64,000 nt of DNA from Bacillus horti (GCF_030813115.1 NZ_JAUSTY010000019.1:1-64000), one strand, 5' to 3'; counted from the stretch's first letter, positions 9,359-19,099 are shown. Numbers and translations are program-made. Notes: generated by a model not told the origin, from the letters alone.

Positions 9359-11104
9359 ATGAGTAAAAAAATGGAAACCTACAGCTATGAGCAGCGTTAT
9401 CAGCAATGGGCATCATTTGAAGGCCTCACCAAAGAGATGAAGATGGAGCTAGAAAGCATTCAAAATGATTCAAAGGAGCTCGAGGAACGCTTTTATACAG
9501 ACCTGGCTTTTGGGACAGGAGGATTAAGAGGTATCCTTGGAGCCGGAACAAATAGAATGAACACGTATACGGTTAGAAAAGCAAGTCTTGGCTTAGGTCA
9601 CTACTTAAAGAAAACCTATGTAGATCAAGACATTCATGTAGTTATCGCCTATGATTGCCGACATCAATCTGTTGAGTTTGCCGAGCAGGCTGCTTTGACC
9701 TTAAATGGACTAGGGATTCATGCTCATGTTTTCCCTGAGCTAAGACCAACACCACAGCTTTCGTACACGGTTCGTCAGCTAAGCGCTCAAGCAGGAATTG
9801 TCATTACGGCTAGCCACAATCCACCTGAGTATAATGGCTATAAGGTTTATGGGGCAGATGGAGCGCAGATGAATTTAGAAACGGCTGACCAAGTCATTCA
9901 GCTAATAAATAAAATTGAAAATGAACTAACAATAGATGTGATGGACAAGGAAACGGCTATACAGAAAGGACTTTTACATACAATTAATGATCAATTAGAT
10001 CAGGCGTATATAGACTATGTTGCTTCTCTTACCTTGCAACCAGATGTCATTAAACAAGCGGCGGACGATTTTCACATTGTGTTTACGCCACTACATGGAA
10101 CGGCGCTTGGTCCCACAACGAAGGTTCTTAAGCAAGTGGGCTTTAAGCATGTCCATGTTGTAGAGGAGCAGGCCAATCCAGATCCGAATTTCAGCACGGT
10201 TAAATCGCCTAATCCGGAGGAGCATGAAGCGTTTGAAATAGCCCTTCAATACGCTGACCAAACAGGAGCAAATCTGATAATGGGAACAGATCCTGACGCA
10301 GATCGAATGGGAGTCGTTGTTCCTGATCATACAGGGACTTATCAGGTACTAAGTGGTAATCAAACGGGAGCCCTAATCCTACATTATCTATTAGAACAAA
10401 AGCAAAAGGATGGCTCATTAACAGCGGAGCATATGATATGTAAGACGATTGTAACGTCAGAGCTAGGTCGTGTTTTAGGACAAGCGTTTGGTGTCGAAAC
10501 GTTAGATACACTTACAGGCTTTAAGTTTATAGGTGAGAAGATCAGGGAATTTGAGCAGACTGGTGATCAACAGTTTCTGTTCGGCTACGAGGAGAGCTAT
10601 GGGTACTTAATTGGTGCGGAAGCAAGAGATAAGGATGCCATTCAAGCCGTTCTATTAGTAGCAGAAATGGGAGCTTATTATCATAGGCAGGGAATGACCT
10701 TATTAGATGCTCTGCATCAAATTTACACGAAGTATGGATTTTTTAAGGAAAAGCTCGTTTCTGTGACTATGCAGGGACTAGAAGGAGTAGCTAAGATCAA
10801 AGAGACGATGCAACGCTTGAGAGAACAGCCACCGCAAAACGTTAGTGCCGTACCAGTAAAATGGATTGAAGATTATTCAACGGGTACTCGCTTCACACCG
10901 TCAGGGAGGGAAGTGGAAAAGCTACAGCTACCAGCATCAAACGTAGTGAAATATTTTCTAGAGGACGGATCTTGGATCTGTGTTCGGCCATCAGGAACGG
11001 AGCCAAAGCTTAAGCTGTATATTGGAGTTGAAGGTGGCACAGAAGAAGAAGCTCAGCAGAAGGTAGAGATATACTCGAAGGATTTTCAGCAGAATTGGCT
11101 TTAG
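9359..11104 (+). CDS. pgcA: phospho-sugar mutase (alpha-phosphoglucomutase type)
   Basis: 581 aa, four-domain alpha-D-phosphohexomutase interconverting glucose-1-P and glucose-6-P (or mannose equivalents). Landmarks in order: GTGGLRGILGAGTNRMN, the phosphoserine loop ITASHNPPEYNGYKVYG, the metal loop GTDPDADRMGV, sugar-binding GYEESYGY, and the C-terminal phosphate loop RPSGTEPKLKLY. ATG at 9359 follows AAAAAGGAGAG; an in-frame ATG at 9308 is ahead of the ribosome site. The symbol follows the Bacillus PgcA-like length; exact hexose preference is not shown by sequence. Confidence 0.92.
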   Translation: MSKKMETYSYEQRYQQWASFEGLTKEMKMELESIQNDSKELEERFYTDLAFGTGGLRGILGAGTNRMNTYTVRKASLGLGHYLKKTYVDQDIHVVIAYDCRHQSVEFAEQAALTLNGLGIHAHVFPELRPTPQLSYTVRQLSAQAGIVITASHNPPEYNGYKVYGADGAQMNLETADQVIQLINKIENELTIDVMDKETAIQKGLLHTINDQLDQAYIDYVASLTLQPDVIKQAADDFHIVFTPLHGTALGPTTKVLKQVGFKHVHVVEEQANPDPNFSTVKSPNPEEHEAFEIALQYADQTGANLIMGTDPDADRMGVVVPDHTGTYQVLSGNQTGALILHYLLEQKQKDGSLTAEHMICKTIVTSELGRVLGQAFGVETLDTLTGFKFIGEKIREFEQTGDQQFLFGYEESYGYLIGAEARDKDAIQAVLLVAEMGAYYHRQGMTLLDALHQIYTKYGFFKEKLVSVTMQGLEGVAKIKETMQRLREQPPQNVSAVPVKWIEDYSTGTRFTPSGREVEKLQLPASNVVKYFLEDGSWICVRPSGTEPKLKLYIGVEGGTEEEAQQKVEIYSKDFQQNWL

Positions 11105-11124
11105 TATCAGCAGAATTGGCATAT

Positions 11125-11183
11125 AAAAAACCTCCATTACTCTCAGTAGCACTTAGCACTTTTTAAGAGAGTAGGAGGTTTTT
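11125..11183. terminator. bidirectional terminator
   Basis: AAAAAACCTCC...TTACTCTC (11125-11144) pairs with GAGAGTA.GGAGGTTTTT (11167-11183). T-runs occur on both strands, so it serves both the phosphomutase (+) and the bactofilin (-). Confidence 0.85.
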
Positions 11184-11212
11184 AATTTTTAAATTCATTT
11201 GATTCGTCCTAT

Positions 11213-11602
11213 TTAGGCGTTTGCTTTGAGCTTTTCTTGCTTTTTCTTATCCTTCGCGTTAGAGATGTTCATATGGCTATGCCCGTTGAATATAGCCCCT
11301 TTTTCAATCTCAATCGTTTGAGCTGTAATATCTCCCTTCACCTGACAGCCCTTCACTAGCTGGATGGCATCGGATACTTGAATATTTCCTTCGACAAGCC
11401 CTTCTATGGTTAAGCTACCAGCCGTAATATTGCCTAAAATCACACCATCTTTACCTACTAAAACCGTTCCTTCTGTAACGACATCCCCTTTAAACTCACC
11501 ATCTATGCGAATAGAGCTTGTAGACTCCAGTTTTCCTTCCATTTTAGTGCCATGTCCTATGACCGTATTGATTCGGTCAGGCTGAGTATTTTTAGAAAAC
11601 AA
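11213..11602 (-). CDS. bactofilin (polymer-forming cytoskeletal protein)
   Basis: 129 aa. The central glycine/valine-rich repeats (GKDGVILGNITAGSLTIEGL, VEGNIQVSDAIQL, CQVKGDITAQTIEIEKGA) form the right-handed beta-helix of the DUF583/bactofilin family. A short polar N-terminus (TQPDRINTVIGHGTKMEG) and a lysine-rich tail frame the helix. Bactofilins assemble into membrane-associated filaments that position wall enzymes. The start is a TTG at 11602 after AGGGGGAAAAG. The M23 peptidase immediately upstream on the same strand suggests a shared role in wall remodelling, a pairing known from other bacteria. Confidence 0.9.
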   Translation of the reverse strand: MFSKNTQPDRINTVIGHGTKMEGKLESTSSIRIDGEFKGDVVTEGTVLVGKDGVILGNITAGSLTIEGLVEGNIQVSDAIQLVKGCQVKGDITAQTIEIEKGAIFNGHSHMNISNAKDKKKQEKLKANA

Positions 11603-11716
11603 TCTCTTTTCCCCCTGTCTGGGCTATTTTTTCTATTCAATCATTTGGTGAGCTTCTTATCGGGTAAGATGGCCAGTTGCTCACCACTGTTCACTGGTAC
11701 CTCTGTTTAATCTAGG

Positions 11717-12850
11717 CTATCTTAAATAATCAGCAGGATTAATCGCTTTCCCATCCTTATGTAGCTCATAGTGTAGATGGACACCGGTACTGCGTCCCGT
11801 GCTACCCATCCTGCCAATCTCGTCCCCTTTTTCCACCTTATCCCCCTTCTCTACATCAATCGCTGATAAATGAGAGTAGGAGGTGGTATATCCGTTACCA
11901 TGATTGACAACAATTTGATTGCCATAGTTTCCGTTCCTCCCCGCGAAGGTCACCGTTCCGTGGGCTGTAGCATAAATAGGTGATCGACTGTTACCAGCAA
12001 AATCAATTCCACTATGCATTCTAGTTCTTCCATGGAAAGGATCCTTACGAAAGCCAAAGGAGGAGGAAACCCTCCCATTTGACGGTGGGATGGATGGGAT
12101 AAACAACGCTTTATACTGTTCTTCCTCGATATAACTTTTTAAATCTGTCAGTTGACTCTGCTGGTGCTTCGCTTCATCCTTTAGGGCAATGATTTGTTCA
12201 CGGATTATTTCAGTTACGGCAAATGTTTGGCTTGAGTACACTGAGGTAAGTTCACGCTGGTCTGCTTTTGAACGTGAGGAGTCTGAAGATGCCATTCTTC
12301 GAAGGGCAGCTGTTTCTTCTGTGGAGTTGTGTTCTTCAAAATGATGAGAGTGGGGCTCTTCAAAATGGCCATCTAATTCAAGTGATGTAAAGGTACTAAT
12401 TCCTAATACTCGTGGAGAGGGATCAAAGCTAGATACGGCAAAAAGACCTTCATCACTGCGTTGTATGCCTTCGTTCTGCAGGAGTGAGGTAGAATCGTCG
12501 AGCTCTTTAATTTGCTGTTCAAGCTGTTGAACTTCTTCAATATAACGCTGAAGATCTAGTAAATTATTCTGAAGATCATCCAATTCAACATTGACATGGG
12601 ATAATCGCAGCTTTAATTCATGATTTTCATCAATGTATCCGTCCATTTCTACATACTGTTGATCCATTCTGGCGTCTAGTTTTTTTGTTGTATCCCATAA
12701 AAACAGAGATAAACCTATCCCTGTAATTGTAAGGATAAGCACTAGACTAATTAATATGAGAATTGGCCATTTTTTCACTTTGTAGGACTGAATATCCCCT
12801 TTTCCGTGAGGGATAATTTGAACGGTCCACCATTTATTGTTCTTGCTCAT
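11717..12850 (-). CDS. membrane-anchored M23 (LytM-type) peptidase
   Basis: 377 aa. N-terminal cytoplasmic stretch, one membrane helix (about residues 28-52), a periplasm-side coiled coil (about 55-125), a variable linker with many His/Glu residues, a second short helix region, then a C-terminal LytM domain (about 255-377). Zinc ligands are visible in HSGIDFAG and HLHYELHKDG, with the fold markers FGFRKDPFHG and YGNQIVVNHGNGYTT. Such proteins cleave peptidoglycan crosslinks or activate other hydrolases. ATG at 12850 follows AGGAGA. 114 bp upstream of the bactofilin gene on the same strand. Confidence 0.9.
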   Translation of the reverse strand: MSKNNKWWTVQIIPHGKGDIQSYKVKKWPILILISLVLILTITGIGLSLFLWDTTKKLDARMDQQYVEMDGYIDENHELKLRLSHVNVELDDLQNNLLDLQRYIEEVQQLEQQIKELDDSTSLLQNEGIQRSDEGLFAVSSFDPSPRVLGISTFTSLELDGHFEEPHSHHFEEHNSTEETAALRRMASSDSSRSKADQRELTSVYSSQTFAVTEIIREQIIALKDEAKHQQSQLTDLKSYIEEEQYKALFIPSIPPSNGRVSSSFGFRKDPFHGRTRMHSGIDFAGNSRSPIYATAHGTVTFAGRNGNYGNQIVVNHGNGYTTSYSHLSAIDVEKGDKVEKGDEIGRMGSTGRSTGVHLHYELHKDGKAINPADYLR

Positions 12851-13127
12851 TGTTTTCTCCTATAACCAAATGATTCAGTAGCTGTCCATTCGACAGCATT
12901 CCTACCTTGATCTTCCGTAAAGATATCATCTTAAAGGATCCTAGAGGTAAAAAATAGACAATAAGGTAGTTGGTTGGGTTAGCAACTTTTATTCAATTCG
13001 CCTTCCTGAGTAAAATTCCTTCTAATTTCGACAAAAAAATATTTTAAAATCACTCAAGGTAAGGAGGATTATTAAATTCCGGATTTTGCATATCGAAAGA
13101 GGACTAGCTAAAAGGATAGTGTTAATT

Positions 13128-13290
13128 GCATGGAAGGAGGATCATTCAAATGACGAGGGATCATTCATGGAAGAAGGATTAATCAAGTGCCGAGGGGTAG
13201 CCTCATGGAGGAGGTTCAATCAAGTGCCGAGGGGTATCCTCATGGAAGAAGGATCAATCAAGGAGGAGAAGCTCATTCATGAAAAGAAGT
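13128..13290. repeat. imperfect tandem repeat, unit about 37-38 bp
   Basis: Units beginning TCATGGARGARG...ATCAA recur. The two fullest, 13166-13203 and 13204-13240, share AATCAAGTGCCGAGGGGTA; a third partial unit (from 13241) keeps TCATGGAAGAAGGATCAATC. A degenerate copy precedes at about 13130. Unit lengths differ by one base, so the open frame through the array (13086-13346) is not preserved and coding is unlikely. Confidence 0.7.
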
Positions 13291-13318
13291 CAAGACGGAG
13301 TACTCATGAAAAGGACAT

Positions 13319-13359
13319 AAAAAAGGCCGCCCCACTATCATTCTAACTTTGGGTCAGCC
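13319..13359 (-). terminator. terminator downstream of tRNA-Arg
   Basis: GGCCGCCCC (13325-13333) pairs with GGGTCAGCC (13351-13359) with one mismatch; on the minus strand a run of T follows. It lies 300 bp downstream of the minus-strand tRNA-Arg gene, with the 26-bp repeats between. Confidence 0.6.
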
Positions 13360-13413
13360 GCTTAATTTTAGATAAGATGTTCAAATTTGATTAGATAATC
13401 TAATGAGTAGCTT

Positions 13414-13600
13414 TCTAACGGTCATAATTGCACCTTAGAAGTGTATATTTTATGTTTAAAAGTTCTAACGGTCAAATTTGCACCTTAGAGCACAAATTGA
13501 TGGAGTTAATCTGCGGATTTGCATTCTAAGGGTCTGAAATGTCCGTTAGAAATTAAATCAAGGAAAAAAAGGTGTCTAAGAGTCGAAAATGTCCGTTACA
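13414..13600. repeat. four 26-bp palindromic repeats in head-head/tail-tail order
   Basis: Copies at 13414-13439, 13464-13489 (TCTAACGG...CCTTAGA), and 13525-13550, 13575-13600 (TCTAAG.GTC...TCCGTTA). The last two are inverted relative to the first two. Each is itself an imperfect palindrome. Starts are spaced 50, 61 and 50 bp. It looks like a small intergenic repeat family of the genome rather than a CRISPR. Confidence 0.8.
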
Positions 13601-13663
13601 GCTCAGCATTAAAAGATGTTACAGCTCTAAAGGTAATATGAAAATAGAAGCAGATATGTATGC

Positions 13664-13742
13664 TGGCGCACCCGGAGGGATTCGAACCCCCGGCAGACGT
13701 GGTACCGGAAACCACCGCTCTATCCTGCTGAGCTACGGGTGC
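13664..13742 (-). tRNA. tRNA-Arg (anticodon CCG)
   Basis: Reading the minus strand: acceptor GCACCCG pairs with CGGGTGC, D-arm GTAGCTCAGCAGGATAGAGC, anticodon arm GTGGT-TTCCGGT-ACCAC giving CCG, T-arm GGGGGTTCGAATCCCTC, discriminator G and an encoded CCA (13664-13666). Decodes CGG. A good promoter lies just upstream. Confidence 0.96.
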
Positions 13743-13763
13743 ACAAGAAAAAGAGCAACTCTA

Positions 13764-13792
13764 ATTATACTGCTTCCTATAGTATAAATCAA
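13764..13792 (-). promoter_or_regulatory. promoter of tRNA-Arg
   Basis: Minus-strand -35 TTGATT (13787-13792), 17-nt spacer, -10 TATAAT (13764-13769). Transcription would begin about 13757, some 15 nt before the mature tRNA. Confidence 0.8.
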
Positions 13793-13858
13793 TGGCAATA
13801 AATGAATTGCTGAATTGATCAAAAATTTCATTCGTACGTAAGCATAGGAATAAAAAAA

Positions 13859-13867
13859 TGATATACT
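13859..13867 (+). promoter_or_regulatory. extended -10 promoter upstream of rpoN
   Basis: TGATATACT is an extended -10 element; the -35 region is poor. It would yield a leader of about 155 nt containing the 15-nt repeats. Confidence 0.5.
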
Positions 13868-13899
13868 ATAAAGAAAGAAGTGACAGATGAAGGGTTGAA

Positions 13900-13944
13900 A
13901 AGGATTGAAAAGAGAAGGACTGAATAGAGAAGGATAGAAAAGAG
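13900..13944 (+). repeat. three tandem 15-nt repeats in the rpoN leader
   Basis: AAGGATTGAAAAGAG, AAGGACTGAATAGAG and AAGGATAGAAAAGAG follow each other without gaps. Downstream, AACATG.TAT.CGG-like motifs recur three times before the ribosome site at about 14017. Confidence 0.75.
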
Positions 13945-14027
13945 AGTGTACAAATAATGTTTGGGTAGAGACATGTTATGGAGAAGAACATGCTATTCGG
14001 TAAAACATGTGATACGGAGGGATAAGC

Positions 14028-15383
14028 ATGCAGCTAGGATTCGAATTGACTCAGCAACTTCAAACGAAGCTTGTGATTACTCCAGAGCTACGGCAGTCGA
14101 TTACAATCTTACAGTACCCTACCCTTGATCTTATTCGCTATTTAAGAGAGCAGGCGGGGGAAAATCCCTTTATAGAGCTTGCGGAGCCTGAGGATTTTTT
14201 ATGGAACAAAAGCATAGAGAAAAGCCAAATTAAATCAAACTGGGATGAAGATGATCAGCTGCAGGAGGGAGCTTATTCCTCCCTTGAAGCCTATGTCAAC
14301 CCTATTGATTATTGTGCTAATCATGAGGAAACTCTACAGGGATATTTACTAGAACAGGTAGGCTGTCTCACACTCGAGCCCCAAATCAAAAAAATTGTCC
14401 AGTTTCTTATCGGCAATGTAAATGAGCGGGGATACCTTGAGCTAGATGATGATAAGTGGGCTACTTCTTTAGGGGGAGGCTTAGAGGATTGGGAGCAGGC
14501 TTTAGGGGTTTTACAGCAGCTAGAGCCGCGTGGAGTTGGGGCAAGGAGCTTAGAAGAATGTTTGCTCTTACAGCTCAGGCACCTAGGAGGTACAGACCAA
14601 CTAACGGAAAAAGTAATCGCTGAATATTTAGCGGACCTTGCGGCAAAGAGATATCAGAAGATAGCTAGTGCTTTGAAGGTAAGTGTACAGGAGGTCCAGC
14701 AAATTGCAGATTTTATAAGCACCTTACAGCCTAAGCCAGGCATGCTCTTTCACTCGCAGGAAGCCAGATATATTATTCCTGACGTCTATGTTCAAAAGGT
14801 TAATGGCAAATTGCTAGTTCAGCTTAATGATCGAATACTGCCACGTGTTCAAATGAACAAAGTCTATGTTGATTTACTTAAGCAAGGAACGGATGCGAAG
14901 GAGTATTTGGAGGAGCAATTGCAGCAGGTTCAATGGATTGAGCGTAGCTTAGCTCAGCGTCAACAAACGATTTTAAAGGTAGCCAAAGCGATTATTCAAG
15001 CTCAGCCAGAATTTTTTGTAGAGAATAAACCTTCCTTGAGGCCGCTTGTTTTAAAGCAGATTGCTCAGGAGGTTAATGTTCATGAATCTACCGTTTCAAG
15101 GGCGACAAACCATAAATATATTCAAACCTCCCAAGGGGTATTCGAGCTTAAGTATTTCTTCTCCAATAGGTTAACATCCAATGAAGAAAATGCTACCTCC
15201 TCACAGCAGGTCAAGCAATGGATACAGGGCATTATTGAAAAAGAAGAGAAGCGTAAGCCTTTATCCGATCAAAAAATTGTTTCTATCCTTCAGGAAAAAG
15301 GAGTTTCTGTGGCTAGACGAACGGTTGCTAAATATAGAGAAGAACTAGGTATCTTCCCTTCCTCACAGAGAAAAAGAGTGTAA
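14028..15383 (+). CDS. rpoN: RNA polymerase sigma-54 factor
   Basis: 451 aa. Region I at the N-terminus is Gln/Leu-rich (FELTQQLQTKLVITPELRQS) and inhibits isomerisation until an AAA+ activator acts. A short acidic region II, the core-binding domain (about 75-270), a helix-turn-helix (VNVHESTVSRATNHKYIQT) and the C-terminal RpoN box (ARRTVAKYREELGI), which reads the -24 element, are all present. ATG at 14028 after CGGAGGGAT. Sits directly before the glycolytic operon. No enhancer-binding activator is in the window. Confidence 0.96.
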   Translation: MQLGFELTQQLQTKLVITPELRQSITILQYPTLDLIRYLREQAGENPFIELAEPEDFLWNKSIEKSQIKSNWDEDDQLQEGAYSSLEAYVNPIDYCANHEETLQGYLLEQVGCLTLEPQIKKIVQFLIGNVNERGYLELDDDKWATSLGGGLEDWEQALGVLQQLEPRGVGARSLEECLLLQLRHLGGTDQLTEKVIAEYLADLAAKRYQKIASALKVSVQEVQQIADFISTLQPKPGMLFHSQEARYIIPDVYVQKVNGKLLVQLNDRILPRVQMNKVYVDLLKQGTDAKEYLEEQLQQVQWIERSLAQRQQTILKVAKAIIQAQPEFFVENKPSLRPLVLKQIAQEVNVHESTVSRATNHKYIQTSQGVFELKYFFSNRLTSNEENATSSQQVKQWIQGIIEKEEKRKPLSDQKIVSILQEKGVSVARRTVAKYREELGIFPSSQRKRV

Positions 15384-15498
15384 GATTAAAGTTAATTATT
15401 AGTGTGAGAAATTAATAATTTAAGCAAGTACACGAGGCAATTATATATAGACAATTCATTTAGACAGGGTCAACAGGTCATCATTAGACAAATTCATA

Positions 15499-15527
15499 TT
15501 GATAAATTCATCCTTCATTGTTAAAAT
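15499..15527 (+). promoter_or_regulatory. promoter of the cggR-glycolytic operon
   Basis: -35 TTGATA (15499-15504), 17-nt spacer, -10 TAAAAT (15522-15527). Transcription would start about 15534, ahead of the CggR operator, giving a ~150-nt leader. Confidence 0.82.
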
Positions 15528-15556
15528 AGCAGTGAAGTTATTTTTTTTATTCAAAT

Positions 15557-15592
15557 GGGACGTTTTTCGTCAACGGGGGACGATTTTTGTCC
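15557..15592 (+). promoter_or_regulatory. CggR operator
   Basis: Two direct repeats GGGAC-N6-CGTC (15557-15571) and GGGAC-N6-TGTC (15577-15591) with a 20-bp period, as in the Bacillus subtilis cggR-gapA operator. Placed downstream of the -10, so CggR should act as a road-block. Fructose-1,6-bisphosphate relieves CggR binding in the known system. Confidence 0.9.
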
Positions 15593-15684
15593 CTAAAGTA
15601 GTCTTTTGTTAGGCTATTTGTAATCAAAAAGGATTGTTTTAACATCATGAGCTTCATGGACAGCAAAGGAAAGGAGGAGGTCTA

Positions 15685-16725
15685 CTGGAAAAACTGCTCC
15701 ACTTACAATTAAAGGTTGTCCCGGATCTCCTGCAAGTTATGACCAGAAGATACACCATAATGAAGGTCATTCAAGCTACTCAGCCTATTGGACGGAGAAG
15801 CTTAACTCAAATGGTGGGTCTAACTGAGCGGGTGCTAAGGGCAGAGACGGACTTTATTAAGCAGCAGGGACTACTCCAGATTGCCTCCTCAGGCATGAGC
15901 CTTACCCCAGAAGGTGTAGAGGCGGTGACCGGATTGCGAGGCATGATGAGAGAGCTCCTAGGCCTGAAAGAGCTAGAACAGCAGCTAGAGCAGCTTTTAT
16001 CCGTAAATCAGGTGATTGTGGTTCCAGGAGATAGTTCTGAAGAAGCCTGGGTCAAGCATGATTTAGGACGTGCTGCTGTAGAGCAAATGTCTTTGCTAGC
16101 TGAAGAAAAATGGAATGTGGCTGTGGCTGGTGGAACAACGATGGCTGCTGTAGCTGAGGTGATGAAGCCTAGCTCCAAGCTTAAATCTCTAGTATTTTTA
16201 CCAGCTAGAGGTGGTTTAGGAGAAGAGGTGGAAAACCAGGCGAATACGATTACCTCGAAGATGGCTCAGCAATCAGGAGGAAGCTATCGTATGCTTCATA
16301 TTCCAGATCAGCTAAGTAAGGAAGCGTATGAATCTCTGACACATGATCCACACATCAAGGATGTGATCAGACAAATCCGATCCTCGCGAATGATCGTTCA
16401 TGGAATTGGTGAAGCTAGAACGATGGCTTTGCGCAGAAAATCCACAAAGCAGCTGCTCCAGTCGATTGAAGAACGTCAGGCTGTCGCCGAAGCGTTTGGC
16501 TATTATTTTAGCCAGCAGGGTGAAATCGTCGAAAAGATTCAAACGGTGGGTCTGCGCTTAGAGGATGTTCAACAGGCCGATCATATTATTGCGGTCGCTG
16601 GAGGTCGGGCAAAAGCAAGAGCGATTCGTGCTTTTCTAATGCATGGCACTCATGATGTTTTAATCACCGATGAGGGGGCAGCTAGAGAGATGATTCAGCT
16701 CTGCCAGCCTGAAACAGAGGTTTAG
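15685..16725 (+). CDS. cggR: central glycolytic genes regulator CggR, probable CTG start
   Basis: 346 aa in this reading. SorC/DeoR-type repressor: N-terminal winged HTH (VIQATQPIGRRSLTQMVGLTERVLRAETDF), then a sugar-phosphate-binding domain with VAVAGGTTMAAVAE and VAGGRAKARAI. The first ATG at 15739 would cut off residues aligning with the Bacillus N-terminus (LLHLQLKVVPDLLQVMTRR against its KKLLPDLLLVMQKR). The only plausible earlier start with a ribosome site (AAGGAGGAGG at 15671-15680) is CTG at 15685. First gene of the glycolytic operon, autoregulated by the operator upstream. Confidence 0.9.
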   Translation: MEKLLHLQLKVVPDLLQVMTRRYTIMKVIQATQPIGRRSLTQMVGLTERVLRAETDFIKQQGLLQIASSGMSLTPEGVEAVTGLRGMMRELLGLKELEQQLEQLLSVNQVIVVPGDSSEEAWVKHDLGRAAVEQMSLLAEEKWNVAVAGGTTMAAVAEVMKPSSKLKSLVFLPARGGLGEEVENQANTITSKMAQQSGGSYRMLHIPDQLSKEAYESLTHDPHIKDVIRQIRSSRMIVHGIGEARTMALRRKSTKQLLQSIEERQAVAEAFGYYFSQQGEIVEKIQTVGLRLEDVQQADHIIAVAGGRAKARAIRAFLMHGTHDVLITDEGAAREMIQLCQPETEV

Positions 16726-16771
16726 TTTTCTAGTCATCGGGCTATCAATTTACTAGTGTATACCTAACTAG

Positions 16772-17854
<1,083 letters not shown>

Positions 17855-17917
17855 TTTTAAATGAAAGAAGTTTAGAGGAGAATAGGGTATTCTCCTCTTT
17901 CATGTGGAGGCGATACG

Positions 17918-19099
17918 ATGAACAAGAAAACAATGCGAGATATTGAGTTTAATCAAAAACGTGTGTTTTGTCGTGTTGATTTTAACGTCCCTATGGAGGA
18001 TGGTCAGGTAACGGACGATACGCGGATTCGTGCAGCTCTTCCTACTATTACATATTTAATAGAGCAGGGAGCCAAAGTGATTCTAGCCAGTCACCTAGGT
18101 AGACCAAAGGGAGAGGTTAAGGAAGAGCTTCGTTTAGATGCTGTAGCTAAGCGTCTTTCTGAGCTATTAGGGAAAGAGGTAGCTAAAGCAGATGAAGCGT
18201 TTGGACCAGAGGTTGAGGCGCATGTGGCTCAAATGAGTGCAGGAGATATCCTCTTGCTTGAGAATGTACGCTTCTACGCTGGAGAGGAAAAAAATGATAC
18301 TGAGCTAGCGAAATCCTTCGCTGCTTTAGCTGACGTATTTGTGAATGATGCGTTTGGTACAGCACATCGTGCTCATGCTTCAACAGAAGGAATTGCTCAC
18401 CACCTTCCTGCCGTTGCAGGATTACTTATGGAAAAGGAACTAGATTTCTTAGGCGGTGCCCTAGAGCAGCCTGAACGTCCTTTTACGGCCATCATTGGTG
18501 GAGCAAAGGTTAAGGATAAAATCGGTGTCATTGAAAACCTACTGAATAAAGTGGACAACTTGATTATCGGTGGCGGATTGGCGTACACGTTCGTAAAAGC
18601 GCTTGGACATGATATTGGTAAGTCTCTTTTAGAAGAGGACAAAATCGATCTTGCCAAACAATTTATGGAGCAGGCTAAGGAAAAAGGCGTCAAGCTATAC
18701 ATCCCTCAGGATGTTGTTGTAGCCGATGAATTTTCAAAAACTGCTACGACTCAGGTCGTTGCTATCGATGCAATCCCTAGCGACTGGGAAGCGTTAGATA
18801 TCGGACCGAATACGATTGATACGTATCGTCAAGTGATTCTTGATTCTAAGCTAGTGATTTGGAACGGACCTATGGGAGTGTTTGAATTTGATCTATTTGC
18901 TCAAGGAACAAATTCTGTAGCTCGTGCATTAGCTGACTGTGAAGGAACCACCATTATTGGAGGTGGAGATTCTGCTGCTGCTGTAGAAAAGGCGGGATTA
19001 GCAGACTCCATGAAGCATGTCTCTACGGGTGGAGGAGCTTCTCTAGAGTTTATGGAGGGTAAAATCCTACCGGGTGTAGCTGCTCTTCAAGATAAATAA
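17918..19099 (+). CDS. pgk: phosphoglycerate kinase
   Basis: 393 aa. Generates ATP from 1,3-bisphosphoglycerate. N-terminal [19 protein letters not shown], substrate-binding SHLGRPKG, nucleotide-binding GGAKVKDKI and C-terminal [13 protein letters not shown] with [13 protein letters not shown]. Ribosome site TGGAGGCG before ATG 17918. Member of the CggR regulon operon. Confidence 0.97.
   Translation: MNKKTMRDIEFNQKRVFCRVDFNVPMEDGQVTDDTRIRAALPTITYLIEQGAKVILASHLGRPKGEVKEELRLDAVAKRLSELLGKEVAKADEAFGPEVEAHVAQMSAGDILLLENVRFYAGEEKNDTELAKSFAALADVFVNDAFGTAHRAHASTEGIAHHLPAVAGLLMEKELDFLGGALEQPERPFTAIIGGAKVKDKIGVIENLLNKVDNLIIGGGLAYTFVKALGHDIGKSLLEEDKIDLAKQFMEQAKEKGVKLYIPQDVVVADEFSKTATTQVVAIDAIPSDWEALDIGPNTIDTYRQVILDSKLVIWNGPMGVFEFDLFAQGTNSVARALADCEGTTIIGGGDSAAAVEKAGLADSMKHVSTGGGASLEFMEGKILPGVAALQDK

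Noticed and set aside
13086-13346. 86-aa open frame across the tandem repeats
   Set aside because: Repeat units differ by one base so the frame is not maintained, there is no ribosome site, and the composition is not protein-like.
13414-13600. CRISPR array
   Set aside because: Repeats are in two orientations, are palindromic, have unequal spacers (24 and 35 bp) and no cas genes are nearby.
13572-13787. 71-aa open frame on the plus strand
   Set aside because: It runs antisense through the tRNA-Arg gene.
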